Positions 44,538 through 46,582 of a stretch of 46,582 bases of DNA are shown one piece after another. Made by a program: the position numbers and the translations under genes. Location: NCBI GenBank assembly GCA_030426845.1, contig JAUHXR010000029.1, forward strand, positions 1-46,582, written 5' to 3'. This DNA is from Polyangia bacterium. GTDB lineage: Bacteria > Myxococcota_A > Polyangia > Polyangiales > Sandaracinaceae. The notes beneath the pieces were generated by a model. That model was not told the origin of the DNA. It did no database searches and worked only from the letters and a program-made list of their open reading frames with translations. Numbering within the stretch: the first letter of the stretch is position 1; each line of letters opens with the position of its first letter.

Positions 44538-46049
44538 ATGTTCGAGAAGGTGTTGGTCGCCAACCGCGGCGAGATCGCGGTCCGGGTCATGCGCACGCTC
44601 CGGGAGATGGGCATCCGCTCGGTCGCCGTCTACTCCGACGCCGACCGCGACGCGCTCCACGTGCGCTGCGCGGACGAGGCGGTCGCGATCGGCCCCGCGC
44701 CGAGCGCCGAGAGCTACCTCGTGGGCGAGCGGATCATCGCCGCCTGCAAGCAAACCGGCGCCCAGGCGGTCCACCCGGGGTACGGGTTCCTCAGCGAGAA
44801 CGCCGGGTTCGCCCGCGCCCTCGAGGCGGCTGGCATCAAGCTCATCGGGCCGCCGCCGAGCGCGATGGAGGCGATGGGCTACAAGACCGCCGCGCGCGAG
44901 AAGATGATCGCGGCCGGCGTCCCGGTCGTCCCCGGCGCGACGCTCGAGCGCATCGAGGACCTGCCGAAGATCGCGGCCGAGATCGGCTACCCCGTCATGC
45001 TCAAGGCGGCGGGCGGCGGGGGCGGCAAGGGCATGCGCTTCGTCGAGCGGCCCGAGGACGTGGTCTCGGCGTTCGAGCGCGCGCAGAGCGAGGCGCGCAA
45101 GGCGTTCGGTGACGACACCGTCTACATCGAGAAGGCGATCGTCGAGCCGCGCCACGTGGAGATCCAGGTGCTCGCGGACGAGCACGGCAGCTGCGTCCAC
45201 CTGTTCGAGCGCGACTGCTCGATCCAGCGCCGCCACCAGAAGGTGGTCGAGGAGACCCCCACGCCCGCGCCCGCGCGGACCGACGCGCTCATCGCGCAGA
45301 TGGGCGACGTCGCGGTGAAGGCCGCGCAGGCGGTCGGCTACCAGAGCGCCGGCACGGTCGAGTTCCTCATGGCGCCCGACGGCAGCTTCTACTTCCTCGA
45401 GATGAACACGCGCCTCCAGGTCGAGCACCCGATCACCGAGCTCATCACGGGGATCGACCTCGTGCGCGAGCAGGTGCGCGTCGCGGCCGGCGAGCCGCTC
45501 GGCTACACGCAGGACGACGTCGTGGCGCGCGGCCACGCGATCCAGTGCCGCATCTACGCCGAGGACCCGGCGACCGGCTTCCTGCCGAGCCCGGGGCGCA
45601 TCGAGGTCCTGCGCACGCCGAGCGGGCCGGGGGTCCGCGACGACTCGGGCGCCTACGAGGGCGCCGAGATCTCGAGCTTCTACGACCCGCTCGTCAGCAA
45701 GCTCTGCGTCTGGGCGCCCACCCGCCGCCAGGCGGTCGAGCGGATGCGCCGCGCGCTGAGCGAGTACGTGGCGCTCGGGATCCGCACCAACCTCCCGTTC
45801 CACATCGCGCTCATGCGCGAGCCCGACTTCGTCGAGGGTCGCTACGACACGAGCTTCATCGCGCACCACGAGGACGCGCTGCTCACGAGCGGCACGACCG
45901 GCGACGCGACGGAGGCGATGTTCCTCGGCGCCGCGATCGTGCAGGCGCTCCGCGAGGAGGAGTCGCGCCGACGCGCCCCCGCGACCGGCGCGCCCGCGGC
46001 CTCGAACGCGATGAGCCCCTGGCGCCTCGCCGCCCGCGCCAAGCTCTGA
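44538..46049 (+). CDS. accC: Biotin carboxylase subunit of acetyl-/propionyl-CoA carboxylase
   Basis: 503 aa from ATG at 44538. It ATP-dependently carboxylates biotin on its carrier protein for malonyl-CoA synthesis, or propionyl-CoA carboxylation. Seen: VANRGEIAVRVMRTLREMGI; the AVHPGYGFLSENA loop; the ATP-grasp stretch LKAAGGGGGKGM; catalytic ERDCSIQRRHQKVVEETP; and LEMNTRLQVEHPITELITG with the binding Arg and Glu. The length of ~500 fits a free AccC without a biotin carrier domain. The tail (SRRRAPATGAPAASNAMSPW) is an extra disordered extension. No accB or carboxyltransferase gene is in the window. Confidence 0.95.
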   Translation: MFEKVLVANRGEIAVRVMRTLREMGIRSVAVYSDADRDALHVRCADEAVAIGPAPSAESYLVGERIIAACKQTGAQAVHPGYGFLSENAGFARALEAAGIKLIGPPPSAMEAMGYKTAAREKMIAAGVPVVPGATLERIEDLPKIAAEIGYPVMLKAAGGGGGKGMRFVERPEDVVSAFERAQSEARKAFGDDTVYIEKAIVEPRHVEIQVLADEHGSCVHLFERDCSIQRRHQKVVEETPTPAPARTDALIAQMGDVAVKAAQAVGYQSAGTVEFLMAPDGSFYFLEMNTRLQVEHPITELITGIDLVREQVRVAAGEPLGYTQDDVVARGHAIQCRIYAEDPATGFLPSPGRIEVLRTPSGPGVRDDSGAYEGAEISSFYDPLVSKLCVWAPTRRQAVERMRRALSEYVALGIRTNLPFHIALMREPDFVEGRYDTSFIAHHEDALLTSGTTGDATEAMFLGAAIVQALREEESRRRAPATGAPAASNAMSPWRLAARAKL

Positions 46050-46100
46050 GCCGCTACAGGAGGGGGGAATTCACGCGCTGCCTTGGAGTATCCTCCTGGC

Positions 46101-46582
46101 ATGAGTCGAGACGTCGTCATCCCCCGTCACTCCCCCGAGCTGCCCGAGATCTGCGTCGCCACCGGCGCGACGACCGACGTGCAGTACTTCCAGGTGAAGC
46201 TCCAGTACACGCCGTTCTGGGCGCGCTTCCTCCTGGGCGCCATCGGCATGCTGCTCTTCTCGCAGAAGGCCGAGATCATGGTGCCGTTCACCCCAGAGGC
46301 CCACGCCAAGTGGAAGCGCTCGCAGTGGATACCCGCCGTGGTCATCATCGGCGGCGTCGTGCTCGGCTTCCTGCTCATGATGGCCGGCTCGAGCGGGGCC
46401 GCGATCGGGTTGCTCGCGATGATGGGCTCCATCATCGGCGGCCTCGTCTACGTGTTCGTCGTCACCAAGAACGCGGGCCCTCAGTGCAAGAGCATGGACG
46501 ACAGCAGCATCACGCTGAGCATCCCGAACGACGCCGCGGCCGACGCGATCGACTCGAGCGGCGTGCGCTCGGGCGCGCCCGC
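46101..46582 (+). CDS. Membrane protein, C-terminus beyond window
   Basis: Begins with ATG at 46101 (MSRDVVIPRHSPELPEICVA), 160 codons visible. A soluble start is followed by hydrophobic segments FWARFLLGAIGMLLFS, WIPAVVIIGGVVLGFLLMMAG and AAIGLLAMMGSIIGGLVYVF, so two to three membrane passes. The last visible stretch (CKSMDDSSITLSIPNDAA) looks like a cytosolic or periplasmic tail. The frame is open to the window end and the function is unknown. The 51-bp gap from accC suggests possible cotranscription. Confidence 0.75.
   Translation, partial: MSRDVVIPRHSPELPEICVATGATTDVQYFQVKLQYTPFWARFLLGAIGMLLFSQKAEIMVPFTPEAHAKWKRSQWIPAVVIIGGVVLGFLLMMAGSSGAAIGLLAMMGSIIGGLVYVFVVTKNAGPQCKSMDDSSITLSIPNDAAADAIDSSGVRSGAP

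Overview
This is a very GC-rich, almost gap-free bacterial window. Its style fits a myxobacterium (deltaproteobacterial lineage, Polyangia/Sandaracinaceae-like). The signs are a PknK-like kinase fused to AAA and TPR-type regions, a PilZ-Hsp70 fusion of the Myxococcus PilZ type, many small lipoproteins, extreme G/C at third codon positions, frequent GTG starts, and many ATGA/GTGA four-base gene overlaps. The taxon is inferred from gene content and composition. No rRNA, tRNA, CRISPR array, transposase or phage gene was seen.

Layout. (1) 1-4989, minus strand: gpmI, an active M16 protease, a degenerate M16 partner and a membrane-anchored protein that runs off the left edge, all joined by 4-nt overlaps. 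(2) 5054-12891: a MoxR AAA+ ATPase (minus) faces a double-FHA protein (plus), followed by an overlapping trio of DUF5682 protein, vWA protein and twin-SWIM zinc-finger protein. This is the most system-like locus in the window. (3) 12892-14832: a repeat island with a 42-bp tandem repeat, three hexanucleotide arrays, a 25-bp-arm hairpin directly before a four-helix-bundle (S23/IVP-like) gene, a coupled RS-rich ORF, and a 28-bp inverted-repeat pair. (4) 14833-21239: a membrane protein, a lipoprotein, a DUF4132-like protein and a 1296-aa multidomain Ser/Thr kinase. (5) 21366-27656: the PilZ-Hsp70 fusion, a MepA-like endopeptidase with expanding 15-bp repeats, a zinc-ribbon-like membrane protein, a secreted barrel-like protein, an orphan ClpX-type zinc-finger ORF, a miniature flagellar-rod-like protein and a lipoprotein. 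(6) 27653-34879: an aconitase-family enzyme with LeuD and LeuC parts fused in swapped order, a GH3 lipoprotein, a small Cys-rich protein, an acyl-CoA ligase, a Cys-rich lipoprotein and a PhnA-type zinc protein. (7) 34961-46582: a giant SNF2 helicase coupled to a sulfatase-fold lipoprotein, an enlarged GlmS, a PepSY-like lipoprotein, biotin carboxylase AccC and a partial membrane protein.

How it fits together. Core metabolism (gpmI, leuCD-like, acyl-CoA ligase, accC, glmS) is interleaved with envelope functions (M16 pair, MepA-like, GH3, sulfatase fold, lipoproteins) and signalling or proteostasis modules (FHA/MoxR/vWA/SWIM, PknK-like, PilZ-Hsp70). The double-FHA protein next to the MoxR-vWA module, with a large Ser/Thr kinase about 10 kb away, suggests phosphorylation-controlled AAA+ activity. 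That link is inference. All functional calls come from reading motifs by eye; no database search was run.
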